Positions 1 to 7,872 are shown, numbered from the stretch's first letter. The stretch is DNA of 64,000 nt from UBA5336 sp039818165 (GCA_039818165.1 JBCBUL010000002.1:186001-250000), one strand, 5' to 3'. Notes: a model not told the origin generated them from the sequence alone. Program-made: numbers and translations.

Positions 1-213
1 CTCTCGCAGGACATAGTACTGCATGTCGTCCAGGCGGGCGCGCCAGTCCGCTTCGGTCAACGATGTCCAGTCATCGATATCGCTCGCGGAAACGACCGTT
101 GCCGCTTGCGTGGTCTCAGCCTGCGGACTCGCGCCGCATGCGGCCAGGAGGCCAGCGCCCGAAAGCGCTAGAAAGCCCCTGCGAGAGGGCATGGAAAAGG
201 GTGCATGTGTCAT
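1..213 (-). CDS. msrB: Peptide-methionine (R)-S-oxide reductase, 5' part only
   Basis: The gene runs off the left edge, so only the first 71 codons are visible. MsrB enzymes reduce methionine-R-sulfoxide in proteins. The N-terminus carries a twin-arginine motif (SRRGFLAL, residues 10-17) followed by a lipobox-like LLAAC ending at Cys26, so the protein is probably a Tat-exported lipoprotein acting outside the cytoplasm. After a short linker the segment W-x-x-x-L ending in QYYVLRE matches the start of the MsrB fold. The catalytic and zinc cysteines lie beyond the window. ATG codons at 213 and 192 are both in frame; the one at 213 sits just behind a promoter-like GCTA box with no Shine-Dalgarno, and the one at 192 would still keep the Tat motif. 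Family call from N-terminal residues only. Confidence 0.72.
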   Translation of the reverse strand, partial: MTHAPFSMPSRRGFLALSGAGLLAACGASPQAETTQAATVVSASDIDDWTSLTEADWRARLDDMQYYVLRE

Positions 214-219
214 GGCGCC

Positions 220-248
220 CATTTAGCCAGCGTTGCGCCAGAGGCCAA
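220..248 (-). promoter_or_regulatory. Candidate msrB promoter, possibly leaderless
   Basis: On the minus strand TTGGCCT (248-242) is followed after 14 nt by GCTAAATG (227-220). This resembles the Caulobacter housekeeping consensus TTGACGS-N10-14-GCTANAWC. The box ends 6 nt before the msrB ATG at 213, so transcription would begin at or very near the start codon. Inferred from pattern only. Confidence 0.4.
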
Positions 249-338
249 CTCACACCTCCGTCATTGGCGCGAGAGCCGCTTGATCCTGCTCGGAAACTGC
301 CCCATTCGGCGCCCAGCAAGCGCATCAGGAGACTTTCC

Positions 339-1220
339 ATGGCAGAGTGGACCCTCGGCATTATCGGCGGATCGGGACTTTACGACATTCCAGGTCTGGA
401 AAGTGCACGTGAGGTCGCCATCGACACCCCTTGGGGCGCGCCGTCCGATGTTCTGCGACGCGGCCGTCTCGGCGATGTTGAGCTTGTGTTCCTGCCGCGC
501 CACGGAAAGGGCCACCGGCTGACGCCAAGCACCGTTCCTTACCGTGCCAATATCGATGCCCTGAAGCGCGCCGGCGTGACGGATATCCTGTCCTTCTCCG
601 CTTGTGGATCACTGCAAGAGCAGTATGCGCCGGGCCAGTTCGTGGCCGTGGATCAGTTTATCGACCGCACCTTCGCCCGCGAGAAAACCTTTTTCGGCGC
701 CGGCATGGTGGCCCACGTCTCCATGGCGCACCCGGTCTGCGAACGCCTGTCTGGGCTCGGCGCCGATGCCCTGGACGCCACGGGCGCACGGGTGCATCGC
801 GGCGGCACCTATCTGACGATGGAAGGCCCGCAATTCTCGACGCTGGCCGAAAGCCAGCTCTATCGCCAATGGGGCTGCGACGTGATCGGCATGACAAACA
901 TGCCCGAGGCCAAGCTCTCCCGGGAAGCCGAGCTGCCCTACGCAACCTTCGCCATGGTGACGGACTATGACTGCTGGCACGAGGAAGAAGAAAACGTCTC
1001 CGTCACCAACGTGCTGGAGATCATGCAGGCAAATGCAGCGGCGGCCCGCGCGGCCATCGCCGCGCTTTGCGAAACCCTGTCAGGCACGGCGCGCACGCCC
1101 TCCCCTCTCGGAATTGAGACCTGCCTCGACCACGCGCTGATAACGGCCCCCGATGCGCGCGACCCGGCACTGCTCGCAAAGCTTGACGCGGTGGCCGGTC
1201 GTGTACTGAAAAGCCAGTAG
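339..1220 (+). CDS. mtnP: S-methyl-5'-thioadenosine phosphorylase
   Basis: The 293-residue product cleaves methylthioadenosine with phosphate to adenine and 5-methylthioribose-1-phosphate, in polyamine by-product and methionine salvage. Seen: the phosphate-binding GGSGLYDIPG at residues 10-19, PRHGKGH, the substrate-binding TMEGPQFST and the conserved GMTNMPEAKLSREAELPYA region of the MTAP type of the PNP/MTAP family. The reading frame stays open upstream to 63, but the ATG at 339 has AGGAG 8 nt before it and places the first strand correctly. The apt gene two positions downstream would recycle the adenine released, so the pair makes metabolic sense. A methylthioinosine or guanosine specificity cannot be fully excluded by eye. 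Confidence 0.93.
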   Translation: MAEWTLGIIGGSGLYDIPGLESAREVAIDTPWGAPSDVLRRGRLGDVELVFLPRHGKGHRLTPSTVPYRANIDALKRAGVTDILSFSACGSLQEQYAPGQFVAVDQFIDRTFAREKTFFGAGMVAHVSMAHPVCERLSGLGADALDATGARVHRGGTYLTMEGPQFSTLAESQLYRQWGCDVIGMTNMPEAKLSREAELPYATFAMVTDYDCWHEEEENVSVTNVLEIMQANAAAARAAIAALCETLSGTARTPSPLGIETCLDHALITAPDARDPALLAKLDAVAGRVLKSQ

Positions 1221-1223
1221 TAA

Positions 1224-1252
1224 TCGACGTCCGGCGCGGTCTTTGCTAGAGA
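1224..1252 (+). promoter_or_regulatory. Candidate promoter upstream of the 1278 gene
   Basis: TCGACGT (1224-1230), 14 nt, then GCTAGAGA (1245-1252), 25 nt before the ATG at 1278. The geometry is the same as at 220-248 and 9256-9284. It sits immediately after the mtnP stop, so the 1278-apt pair may have its own start of transcription. Pattern inference. Confidence 0.35.
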
Positions 1253-1277
1253 TGCGCCATCCTCAGGAGGGACGGCC

Positions 1278-2039
1278 ATGTTTTCTGTAGAGTTCCAAAC
1301 CGGCGCCTTGCTCCTGCTCATGATAGCAGGGCTGACCATCGCCTATATCAACTGGCGCGATCGCAACGACCGAAAGGAAGTTGAAGGCCAGGTGCTGGAG
1401 GGGGTGGGCCACGAATTACGCCTGATCATTCAGCGTTTCATGGCAGAGCTTGCCGCCATCACACGCGATGAACCTGTGGCGGGCGGCGAGCTGATGGTGA
1501 TCCGCCATCCCCAGCTAGATGCGGTCTACGCGCAGAATGTGCCGGCAAACCGGAATACGCTTTCAGTGATTGGTGCCACGTATCAAAATCTCCAGTCGCG
1601 CAAGAATGACATTCTGAATGCCGCCCAGCAGGGCCAGGATCTGAACGCCGCCACACCCGCCGCGATAGATGCAGTGATCGATGCCGTAGTGACCCTGTAT
1701 CTGTGGGAAGAACATGGCGGAGCCCGGCCAGCCGATGCGCAGGCCACGCGCTCCTGGCGCGTACGTCAGTGGATGAAGGATCACGGCCTGGCGTGGGATA
1801 CGTTCCCGAACATGCATTTGCGCGATGCCGTGGTCGCTCGCCTGCGGGCCTATGGCATGACGCTGACACCGCGCCCGCTGACCCATACGGCCCACGAATA
1901 CTATTCCATGAAGTATGATCGGAAAGCCGATCCGCGCGCGCCCATGTGGAAACGCAAACAGCCAAAGCCCGAACCGGTCGAGATTGCTGAAGATGTCGGC
2001 CGCCCCATCCGGGATGGCGAACAGGTCGTTGTAGGCTAA
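1278..2039 (+). CDS. Membrane-anchored hypothetical protein
   Basis: I do not recognise this 253-residue protein. One transmembrane segment near residues 8-24 (ALLLLMIAGLTIAYI) is followed by charged residues, so the remaining 225 residues probably face the cytoplasm. The soluble part is mostly helical-looking with Gln/Asn-rich stretches (residues about 90-120) and ends in a Lys/Pro/Glu-rich tail. No catalytic motif or cysteine is visible. A good Shine-Dalgarno (AGGAGG, 1265-1270) sits 7 nt before the ATG. It is followed after 8 nt by apt and probably co-transcribed with it, but no functional link to purine salvage can be claimed. Confidence 0.8.
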   Translation: MFSVEFQTGALLLLMIAGLTIAYINWRDRNDRKEVEGQVLEGVGHELRLIIQRFMAELAAITRDEPVAGGELMVIRHPQLDAVYAQNVPANRNTLSVIGATYQNLQSRKNDILNAAQQGQDLNAATPAAIDAVIDAVVTLYLWEEHGGARPADAQATRSWRVRQWMKDHGLAWDTFPNMHLRDAVVARLRAYGMTLTPRPLTHTAHEYYSMKYDRKADPRAPMWKRKQPKPEPVEIAEDVGRPIRDGEQVVVG

Positions 2040-2047
2040 CGCGCGAC

Positions 2048-2575
2048 ATGGATCTGAAATCAACGATCAGGACGATCCCGGATTACCCAAAGCCGGGCAT
2101 CATGTTCCGCGACGTCTCCACCTTGTTTGGTGACGCGGCCGCTTTTGCGGAGGCTGTGCGCGCCATGTCCGCTCCGTTTGAAAGCGCCGGCATCGCGAAA
2201 GTGGCGGGGATCGACGCGCGCGGATTTATCCTTGGGGGCGCGATGGCCGTGCACCTGAAGGCGGGCTTCCTGCCCCTTCGCAAGCCGGGCAAGCTGCCCT
2301 TCGATACCCATTCGGAGACCTACGACCTGGAGTATGGCTCAGACGCGCTGCACATGCATGTGGACGGTGTGCATGAAGGCGAGCGCGTGCTTCTGGTCGA
2401 TGACCTCATCGCCACCGGGGGCACGGCGGAAGCCGGCCTGAAGCTCCTGCGGCGCGGCGGAGCCGAGATTGTGGCCGCCACATTCCTGGTCGACCTGCCG
2501 GAACTAGGCGGCGCAGACCGCCTGCGCGGCCACGGCGTTGATGTCCATGCCCTGATGGCCTTCGAGGGGCACTAA
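2048..2575 (+). CDS. apt: Adenine phosphoribosyltransferase
   Basis: This 175-residue enzyme makes AMP from adenine and PRPP in purine salvage. The PRPP-binding motif VLLVDDLIATGGTAEA spans residues 114-129, and the N-terminus IRTIPDYPKPGIMFRDVS is the standard Apt opening. Length is typical. The ATG lies 8 nt after the stop of the preceding gene, consistent with one transcript. Its neighbour mtnP releases adenine from methylthioadenosine, so the cluster can return that adenine to AMP. Confidence 0.95.
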   Translation: MDLKSTIRTIPDYPKPGIMFRDVSTLFGDAAAFAEAVRAMSAPFESAGIAKVAGIDARGFILGGAMAVHLKAGFLPLRKPGKLPFDTHSETYDLEYGSDALHMHVDGVHEGERVLLVDDLIATGGTAEAGLKLLRRGGAEIVAATFLVDLPELGGADRLRGHGVDVHALMAFEGH

Positions 2576-2673
2576 GCCCGCCGTCGCCAAATCTTCATGG
2601 GCCGGGGTGAAGACAAATCATAGTTAAGCGCCTAGGCTCCTGTTTGCATTGGCAAAACGAGGAGGACTGCGCC

Positions 2674-3576
2674 ATGACCGACCACATCAACAAGATGGAC
2701 ATTCGCAATGATGCCGAAAAGGAAACCGGCGTCATCAATGGCGATACGGCAAACCTGGCTCTGGGTGGGCACGGGGCGGAAGGCGACATCATACTGCGCA
2801 ATGGCTCAGGCGATGACGTCATCCATATCGATGGCGGAGATGGCAATATCCGGCTCGGCGGCCATGGCGCGAACGCCGACGTGATCCTCTGCGAGGATGG
2901 CGGCAAGACGCGGATGCACCTGGATGGTGGCAATGGCAACATCACAGCCGGGGGCGAAGGCGCAGGCGGCGATCTCACCCTGATGAATACGGACGGCGTG
3001 AAGACCGTTCACCTGGATGGTGGCACGGCGAACCTGACAATGGGTGGCGGCGGCGCTTCCGGCGACATCGCCCTGCAGAATGGCGAAGACGCTCAAACGC
3101 TGTTCTTTGACGGTGGCGACGGCAATATCCGCGTTGGCGGCGGTGGTTCCAATGGTGATGTCGCCCTCTTCTCTGATGACGGGAAGATGCGCATGCATAT
3201 CGATGGCGGCCGGGCCAACATCTATGCGGGCGGCGAAGGCGCAGCCGGTGATATCGCCCTGAAGGATGATGGCGGCGAGACGGTGATTCACCTCGACGCG
3301 GGCGATGGCGTTATCCGCATCAAAGGCAAGCATGTGTCGACCGCTGACCATGTGTTTGCGGCTGGTTACGACCTGAAACCGCTGGCAGATGTGGAAGCCT
3401 TCATTGCAACAAAGGGCCACCTGCCCGGCGTTCAGAGCGCGACCGAGATGCAGCGCGATGGCGTCGACATGAATGCCATGATGGGCACGCTGCTTGAAAA
3501 AATCGAGGAGCTGACACTCCACACGATCGAGCAGGACAAGCGCATCGCCGCGCTGGAAGCGAAACTGCGGCAATAG
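2674..3576 (+). CDS. 31-residue-repeat, probable beta-solenoid protein with tail-fibre-like C-terminus
   Basis: The product has 300 residues and no signal peptide, transmembrane segment or recognised enzyme domain. Residues 27-212 are six ungapped 31-residue repeats, each starting N-[IL] then GG[HEG]G, with D[VIL]xL mid-repeat and H[IL]D(G/A)G near the end. Three short hydrophobic strands per repeat suggest one turn of a three-sided beta-helix. The C-terminus (about 225-300) has DHVFAAGYDLKPL, FIATKGHLPGVQSA and then a heptad-like coil LLEKIEELTLHTIEQ. That series closely resembles the C-termini of many Bacteroidetes tail-fibre-like repeat proteins (VF..Y.L..L.EVE.FI...HLP..PSA, IEELTLY). ATG 2674 is chosen because GAGGAGG lies 8 nt upstream; an in-frame ATT-region start at 2644 lacks one. 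Function unknown; a fibre-like, possibly trimeric, structural or adhesive role is inference. Confidence 0.85.
   Translation: MTDHINKMDIRNDAEKETGVINGDTANLALGGHGAEGDIILRNGSGDDVIHIDGGDGNIRLGGHGANADVILCEDGGKTRMHLDGGNGNITAGGEGAGGDLTLMNTDGVKTVHLDGGTANLTMGGGGASGDIALQNGEDAQTLFFDGGDGNIRVGGGGSNGDVALFSDDGKMRMHIDGGRANIYAGGEGAAGDIALKDDGGETVIHLDAGDGVIRIKGKHVSTADHVFAAGYDLKPLADVEAFIATKGHLPGVQSATEMQRDGVDMNAMMGTLLEKIEELTLHTIEQDKRIAALEAKLRQ
2752..3309 (+). repeat. Six tandem 93-nt coding repeats
   Basis: The six copies encode residues 27-212 of the 2674 gene with exactly 31 codons each and no indels. Nucleotide identity between copies is partial, so these are old protein repeats and not recent duplications. 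Confidence 0.9.
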
Positions 3577-3583
3577 GCCGGTT

Positions 3584-3614
3584 CCCGCTGCCCTTGGAGC
3601 CCAGGGGCAGCGGG
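3584..3614. other. Perfect 10-bp stem-loop after the repeat-protein gene
   Basis: CCCGCTGCCC (3584-3593) pairs exactly with GGGCAGCGGG (3605-3614) around an 11-nt loop, 7 nt after the stop at 3576. No T-run follows, so it is not a standard intrinsic terminator; it could stabilise the upstream transcript 3' end or dampen read-through into the 3645 gene. Confidence 0.5.
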
Positions 3615-3644
3615 GCCACTTCATCGGGTGAGGAGGCCAAAGCA

Positions 3645-4049
3645 ATGCTGCCACCCACCTATGTCTATGACGGCGAATGCGTGCTGTGCTCCCGCGCCGT
3701 TCAGTACGTCCTGAAACATGACCGCAGCGATCCGCCAATCCGGTTTGTGGCGATCAAATCGGCCGAGGGACGCGAGATTGCGGCGCGGGCGGGCGTCGAC
3801 CCCGATGATCCGAGTACATTTCTGTTTGTCGATAGCGGTCAGCTGTACGGCTCGTCAGACGCCGTCATTGCGATCGCAAAGCACCTGAGCGGTCCTGCCC
3901 CTTGGTTCCGATTTCTTCGTTTCGTCCCGCGCCCGCTTCGAGACTGGGTCTATGCGCGCATTGCCAACAATCGCTATGCGCTGTTTGGCAAGCTGGAGCG
4001 CTGCTACCTTCCGCCTGAAAACTCACAAGACCGCTTCGTGCTGGAGTAG
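3645..4049 (+). CDS. DCC family (DUF393) thiol-disulfide oxidoreductase-like protein
   Basis: A 134-residue protein with the family signature YDGECVLC (Cys12 and Cys15) and the SDA-V-I-A-I helix region followed by a WFRFLRFVPRPLRDW segment typical of DUF393 proteins. The family is thioredoxin-like by fold prediction and the CxxC is assumed redox-active, but substrates are not known. The start at 3645 is chosen because GAGGAGG precedes it at 3630-3636; the open frame upstream crosses the stem-loop at 3584-3614 and is unlikely to be coding. The next gene starts 5 nt after the stop. A second DUF393 protein is encoded at 41912-42280. Confidence 0.85.
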   Translation: MLPPTYVYDGECVLCSRAVQYVLKHDRSDPPIRFVAIKSAEGREIAARAGVDPDDPSTFLFVDSGQLYGSSDAVIAIAKHLSGPAPWFRFLRFVPRPLRDWVYARIANNRYALFGKLERCYLPPENSQDRFVLE

Positions 4050-4053
4050 CGCC

Positions 4054-4293
4054 ATGGCCATTACACTGTCAGACGACCGACGCAGTGCCCTGATAGGTCA
4101 TCTTCAGACCCTCTTTTCAGACCAGTTTGACGAAGACCTCAGCGCCTTTCGGGCCGACGAGATTGTCGACACGATGCTCCAGACGCTTGCGCCCATGGTC
4201 TACAATCAGGCGGTCGAAGACGTCCGCGCGCACCTGCAAGGCAAGCTCGATGACTTGTCCGGCGAGGTGCATCTGGACGGGCCGGTTGGCTAG
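4054..4293 (+). CDS. DUF2164 family small protein
   Basis: The 79-residue acidic protein matches the DUF2164 pattern: MAITLSDDRR, then L-FSDQFDEDL, then D-x-M-L-Q-T-L-APMVYNQAVEDV and a C-terminal L-x-x-K-L-DDLSGEV. The family is small, cytosolic and uncharacterised. It follows the DCC gene by 4 nt, and its frame continues upstream only as a shadow of that gene. Its TAG stop (4291-4293) is interlocked with the stop of the convergent META gene through the tetranucleotide CTAG at 4290-4293. Confidence 0.85.
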   Translation: MAITLSDDRRSALIGHLQTLFSDQFDEDLSAFRADEIVDTMLQTLAPMVYNQAVEDVRAHLQGKLDDLSGEVHLDGPVG

Positions 4294-4784
4294 TCCCCAG
4301 CGACCGCCAGGCGCATTACATCGCCGTTCAACGTGCTGAGGAACAAGACCTCGTCTTCATTTACCCCGGCGCTGATCACCTCTCCCAGCGTGTCCAGCAC
4401 AAAGCGTTCCTGCTCCATGACAGGCTCAGGACAGAGCTTGCGCGTGGTTGCCAACGGGCCAAAGCGGATCTGCGCGCCGTCCAGTGTGAATGCGCCATTG
4501 AAGCTGTTGCACCCGGCAGAGCCCGACACCGTCGTCTCCGGCAAAAATGCGATAGAGGCCGGTGCTTCAGCCAGCATGGGTTTGCCGGAAATGTCGACAA
4601 TCGTCCAGGCGCTGCCAGCGGTGATTTCGGCGAGCTTCTCAGCCTGCTCTGCGGCTTGGGCACGGGCCTGTCGCACCTGCTCTGGCAGATAGGCAGGCTC
4701 GTCTGAAACTGGCGGTTCTGCCCGCGCACAGGCGGTGAGTGCCATGGCGGCGAGCGCCGCTGCAATAGTGAGTTTCAAAGCCAT
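4290..4784 (-). CDS. META/HslJ-domain lipoprotein
   Basis: The 164-residue product has a lipoprotein signal (MALKLTIAAALAAMALTAC) with the lipobox Cys at residue 19. The mature part contains a short helix (residues about 33-50) then a META domain: W-I-V-D-I, then VSGSAGCNSFNGAFTLDG and FGPLATTRKLCPEP, and the near-C-terminal LFLSTLNGDVMRL. HslJ in E. coli has this domain and affects novobiocin resistance; molecular function of the family is unclear. The ATG at 4784 has GGAGG 6 nt upstream, better than the longer open frame beginning at 4829 that would run into the petC terminator hairpin. Confidence 0.85.
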   Translation of the reverse strand: MALKLTIAAALAAMALTACARAEPPVSDEPAYLPEQVRQARAQAAEQAEKLAEITAGSAWTIVDISGKPMLAEAPASIAFLPETTVSGSAGCNSFNGAFTLDGAQIRFGPLATTRKLCPEPVMEQERFVLDTLGEVISAGVNEDEVLFLSTLNGDVMRLAVAGD

Positions 4785-4814
4785 TTTGGGCCTCCATACC
4801 GGACCATCTAAATA

Positions 4815-4844
4815 GAAAAGGCCGCCCAATCGAGCGGCCTTTCC
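4815..4844 (-). terminator. Rho-independent terminator of petABC
   Basis: AAAGGCCGC (4817-4825) pairs with GCGGCCTTT (4834-4842) around an 8-nt loop. On the minus strand it follows the petC stop by about 24 nt and runs into a T-rich tract. The same symmetry gives some protection on the other strand, but no plus-strand gene reads into it. Confidence 0.85.
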
Positions 4845-4865
4845 AAGGCATTTCTGCGGCGCAGC

Positions 4866-5789
4866 CTAGTGCTCTACATTGCGCCAGATGCGCTTGTAGG
4901 AGAGCCATAGGAGCCCGGCCAACAGCGTGAGATAGATCATCACAGCGACGCCAAGTTCCTTGCGATTGGTCTGCTTGGGCTCGCCCGCCCAGGCCAGGAA
5001 CTGCGCGACATCGTAAGACATCTGAGACACAGTCGCTTCGGTGCCGTCGAGATATTCCACGCGGCCATCGCTAAGCTGCGGTGGCATGGCGAGGAAGCCG
5101 CCAGGGGGCACCTTGCGCGGGTCACCGTCCCATTGGGGGGTCACATCGCCCGCCATGTATGGATTGTAGTACTGGCCGCTGGGCTGCTCCAGAAGGCCCG
5201 TATATTCGTAACCCTCGCCGAGTTCGAATTCTGTGCCGAAGCCAATCTCACCATCACCCATCACATCCCAGCTCGGATAGGCCTTGATGAGATTGTAGAT
5301 GTAGTTGGCGCCGCCATGGCGCGCCTTGGTGATAACCGAAAGATCTGGTGGGTAAGCGCCACCATTGGCCGCGCGAGCCATTTGCTCGTTTGCGTAGGGG
5401 CTCTTGAAGCGATCGGACGGACGTGCCGGGCGCGAGACGGGATCGCCGAACTCGTCCGGCGTGGCATCGATGACCGTATCCTGCGCCGCAAACGCTTTGA
5501 CCAGCGGGTTATCGTTCGCATTTGGATAGTCTGGATCGTAGAACGGACCACCGGGCTCACCGAGGTTCCGGTAAGACAGAAGCTTCATGCCATGGCATGC
5601 TGCGCAAACCTCGCGGTAGACCTGATAGCCGCGCTGAACGCTATCCATTTCGAATTTGCCGAAAACACCTTCAAACGGGAAACCGCCCTCGGGGCCATGG
5701 GCATGTTTTGCACCGCCGGCCGCATGGGCAGAGGTTGCCAGGGTGAGGGCTGCCGCAGCAGCCCCCGCGATTTTGAGGAGACGTTTCAT
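4866..5789 (-). CDS. petC: Cytochrome c1, ubiquinol-cytochrome c reductase
   Basis: The 307-residue haem subunit of the bc1 complex passes electrons from the Rieske protein to soluble cytochrome c. Seen: a Sec signal peptide (residues about 1-24, cleavage after SAHA), the haem c site CAACH at 62-66, a candidate axial methionine in FLAMPPQL, and a C-terminal anchor (VAVMIYLTLLAGLLWLSY) before the final basic residues. The ATG at 5789 is preferred over a GTG 6 nt upstream because AGGAG is spaced correctly for the ATG. It is the last gene of petABC, 12 nt behind petB, with a strong terminator downstream. Confidence 0.96.
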   Translation of the reverse strand: MKRLLKIAGAAAAALTLATSAHAAGGAKHAHGPEGGFPFEGVFGKFEMDSVQRGYQVYREVCAACHGMKLLSYRNLGEPGGPFYDPDYPNANDNPLVKAFAAQDTVIDATPDEFGDPVSRPARPSDRFKSPYANEQMARAANGGAYPPDLSVITKARHGGANYIYNLIKAYPSWDVMGDGEIGFGTEFELGEGYEYTGLLEQPSGQYYNPYMAGDVTPQWDGDPRKVPPGGFLAMPPQLSDGRVEYLDGTEATVSQMSYDVAQFLAWAGEPKQTNRKELGVAVMIYLTLLAGLLWLSYKRIWRNVEH

Positions 5790-5801
5790 GGTCACGGGCT
5801 C

Positions 5802-7262
5802 CTATTCAGCTGGCGCCGGGATCGGCGAGCCAGCGTCGGCGGACTTGTGGGACGAACCCAGCACCGACTTGTGGATGGACTCCGGCTCATTCTTCGGACG
5901 CTCGCGCAGGCCGAGATAGGGCAGGATGATGAGGAAGTAGGCGAAGTAGTAGACCGTCAGGAACTGCGCCAGGTGAATGAAGCGGATCGCAGGGCCTTTC
6001 TGGATACCCATCGACGCTCCGGCAGCTTCGCTCAGTCCATCGCGGAACGCTGCCGCTTCGGTGTATTCAGCGAACGTACGCGAAGCAGCCAGGCCAGCTT
6101 CGTCAGTATAATCCACGATCAGCTGGTCTTCACCGAGAGGGATCAGCGGATCATCCGGATTGGACGCGCCACACCATCCCAGCAGGAGGGTTGCGACCAC
6201 AAAGCCGTAGAAGAACTGACGCGCCACGGGGCGATACCGCATCGACTTCACCCGGCTGGTGTCGAGCCATGGCACGACAAACAGCACAGCGATCGATGCA
6301 AACATGGCGATCACGCCCAGCAGCTTCGCGTCAATTGGGCCGATATCGAAAGTGATGGCCCGCAGGATCGCGTAGAACGGCAACAGATACCATTCCGGCA
6401 CGATGTGGGCCGGCGTTACCAGCGGGTTGGCTTCGATGTAATTGTCCGCATGGCCGAGCACGTTCGGCAGGAAGAAGGCGAACGCACAGTAGACGAGCAG
6501 GAAGACGACAATCGCGAAACCATCCTTGACCGTGTAGTACGGGTGGAACGGAACGGTGTCTTTCTTGACGTCCTTCACTTCAACGCCGGTCGGGTTGTTA
6601 TTTCCCGGCACGTGCAGCGCCCAGATGTGCAGGATCACGGTGCCCGCGATCACAAATGGCAGCAGGTAGTGAAGGGAGAAGAAGCGCTGCAGCGTCTGGT
6701 TACCAATGGACGGCCCGCCGAGCAGCCATGTTTTGATGCCGTCGCCGACAATCGGAATGGCGCCGAACAGCGACACAATCACGTTTGCGCCGTGCAGCGA
6801 CATCTGCCCCCATGGAAGCATATAGCCAAGGAACGCCGTAGCAATCATCAGGAAGAAGATGATGCAGCCAAGGATCCAGAGGACTTCACGCGGGGCCTTG
6901 TAGGAGCCGTAATAGAGGCCCCGGAACATGTGCAGGTACACCGCCAGGAAGAAGAACGATGCGCCATTCGCATGCAGGTATCGCAGAAGCCAGCCATAGG
7001 GCACGTCGCGCATGATGCGCTCGACCGAAGCGAACGCATCATCTACCGTGGCCGTGTAGTGCATGGCCAGCACAATCCCGGTCGCGATCTGGATCACGAG
7101 GAAAATGGCGAGGATGCCGCCGAACGTGTACCAGTAGTTCAGGTTCTTCGGCGTCGGGAAATCAACAAAGCTATCGTAAACGAGCCGCGGCAGCGGGAGG
7201 CGGGTATCAATCCACTTCTCAATGCCGGTCTTGGGCTCATAGGTAGACTGGTGTCCACTCAT
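5802..7262 (-). CDS. petB: Cytochrome b, ubiquinol-cytochrome c reductase
   Basis: This is the quinone-oxidising and reducing membrane subunit of the bc1 complex. Haem ligands appear as two His pairs each 14 residues apart, in helices containing LLRYLHANGASFFFLAVYLH and LHYLLPFVIAGTVILH. The Qo-site PEWY motif is present (VPEWYLLPFYAILR). At 486 residues it is longer than the usual 420-440. The extra length is mainly an acidic, Ala-rich stretch of roughly 45-50 residues between the seventh helix (ending near WCGASNPDD) and the last helix (LAQFLTVYYFAYFLIILP), plus a C-terminal tail rich in Pro, Ser and Ala. Lies between petA and petC, 15 nt after petA. Confidence 0.96.
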   Translation of the reverse strand: MSGHQSTYEPKTGIEKWIDTRLPLPRLVYDSFVDFPTPKNLNYWYTFGGILAIFLVIQIATGIVLAMHYTATVDDAFASVERIMRDVPYGWLLRYLHANGASFFFLAVYLHMFRGLYYGSYKAPREVLWILGCIIFFLMIATAFLGYMLPWGQMSLHGANVIVSLFGAIPIVGDGIKTWLLGGPSIGNQTLQRFFSLHYLLPFVIAGTVILHIWALHVPGNNNPTGVEVKDVKKDTVPFHPYYTVKDGFAIVVFLLVYCAFAFFLPNVLGHADNYIEANPLVTPAHIVPEWYLLPFYAILRAITFDIGPIDAKLLGVIAMFASIAVLFVVPWLDTSRVKSMRYRPVARQFFYGFVVATLLLGWCGASNPDDPLIPLGEDQLIVDYTDEAGLAASRTFAEYTEAAAFRDGLSEAAGASMGIQKGPAIRFIHLAQFLTVYYFAYFLIILPYLGLRERPKNEPESIHKSVLGSSHKSADAGSPIPAPAE

Positions 7263-7277
7263 GCGGGCATTCCTTTC

Positions 7278-7847
7278 CTAGAGCGAGATGTTGATGACGG
7301 TGTCGGACACGTAACGATAGTCCGGCACGGGGAGATTGGTTGGCGCAGGACCTTTGCGGATGCGCCCGGACGTGTCGTAGTGCGAGCCGTGGCAGGGGCA
7401 GTACCAGCCGCCGAAATCGCCCACATTGCCCTGGGCCGGACCAACGGGGACGCAGCCCAGGTGGGTGCAGGCACCTGATGTCACCAAAATGGCGGGATTG
7501 AGTTCACCGCTTGGCAGAGGCGCCAGACGGTCATCGTCGCTTTCCGGATCTGGCAGCGAGTCGACCGTAGCGTTGCGCGCGGCGTTGATCTCCGCCTGGG
7601 TGCGGTGGCGCACGAAAAACGGCTGGCCGCCGATGAGGACGCGGATTTCGCCGCCAACGGGGACCTTGGAGATGTCGACTTCAAGGCTCGAGGCGGCCTT
7701 GGTGTCGCCCGCCGGGTTCATCTGGTCGATGAAGGGCCAGGCCACGGCACCGACGCCGCCCACGGTAGCAACGGTTGCTGCGATGTGAATAAAGTCGCGG
7801 CGCTCTTCGTCGACGGACTCGTTTTCATTCAATGTTGTGTCTGTCAC
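7278..7847 (-). CDS. petA: Rieske iron-sulfur subunit of the bc1 complex
   Basis: The 189-residue protein carries the 2Fe-2S cluster that takes electrons from ubiquinol and gives them to cytochrome c1. The ligand motifs CTHLGC and CPCHGS are both intact. An uncleaved Tat anchor is visible as EERRDFIHIAATVATVGG followed by hydrophobic residues. The start is GTG at 7847, preceded by GGAAG. It is the first gene of petABC; a divergent region of about 160 nt separates it from hemF and contains promoter-like elements and a short dyad. Confidence 0.96.
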   Translation of the reverse strand: MTDTTLNENESVDEERRDFIHIAATVATVGGVGAVAWPFIDQMNPAGDTKAASSLEVDISKVPVGGEIRVLIGGQPFFVRHRTQAEINAARNATVDSLPDPESDDDRLAPLPSGELNPAILVTSGACTHLGCVPVGPAQGNVGDFGGWYCPCHGSHYDTSGRIRKGPAPTNLPVPDYRYVSDTVINISL

Positions 7848-7872
7848 GGGTCTTCCATCCTTTGGGAGACAA

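Noticed and set aside
2752..3309. Regularly spaced repeats that could suggest CRISPR
   Set aside because: The 93-nt units are in one reading frame, diverged in nucleotide sequence and encode a repeat protein; there are no unique spacers.
5133..7478. A 781-codon open frame on the plus strand
   Set aside because: It is antisense to petC, petB and petA, which have unmistakable haem and Fe-S motifs. Long antisense frames are a side effect of high GC content; the peptide has no recognisable motif.
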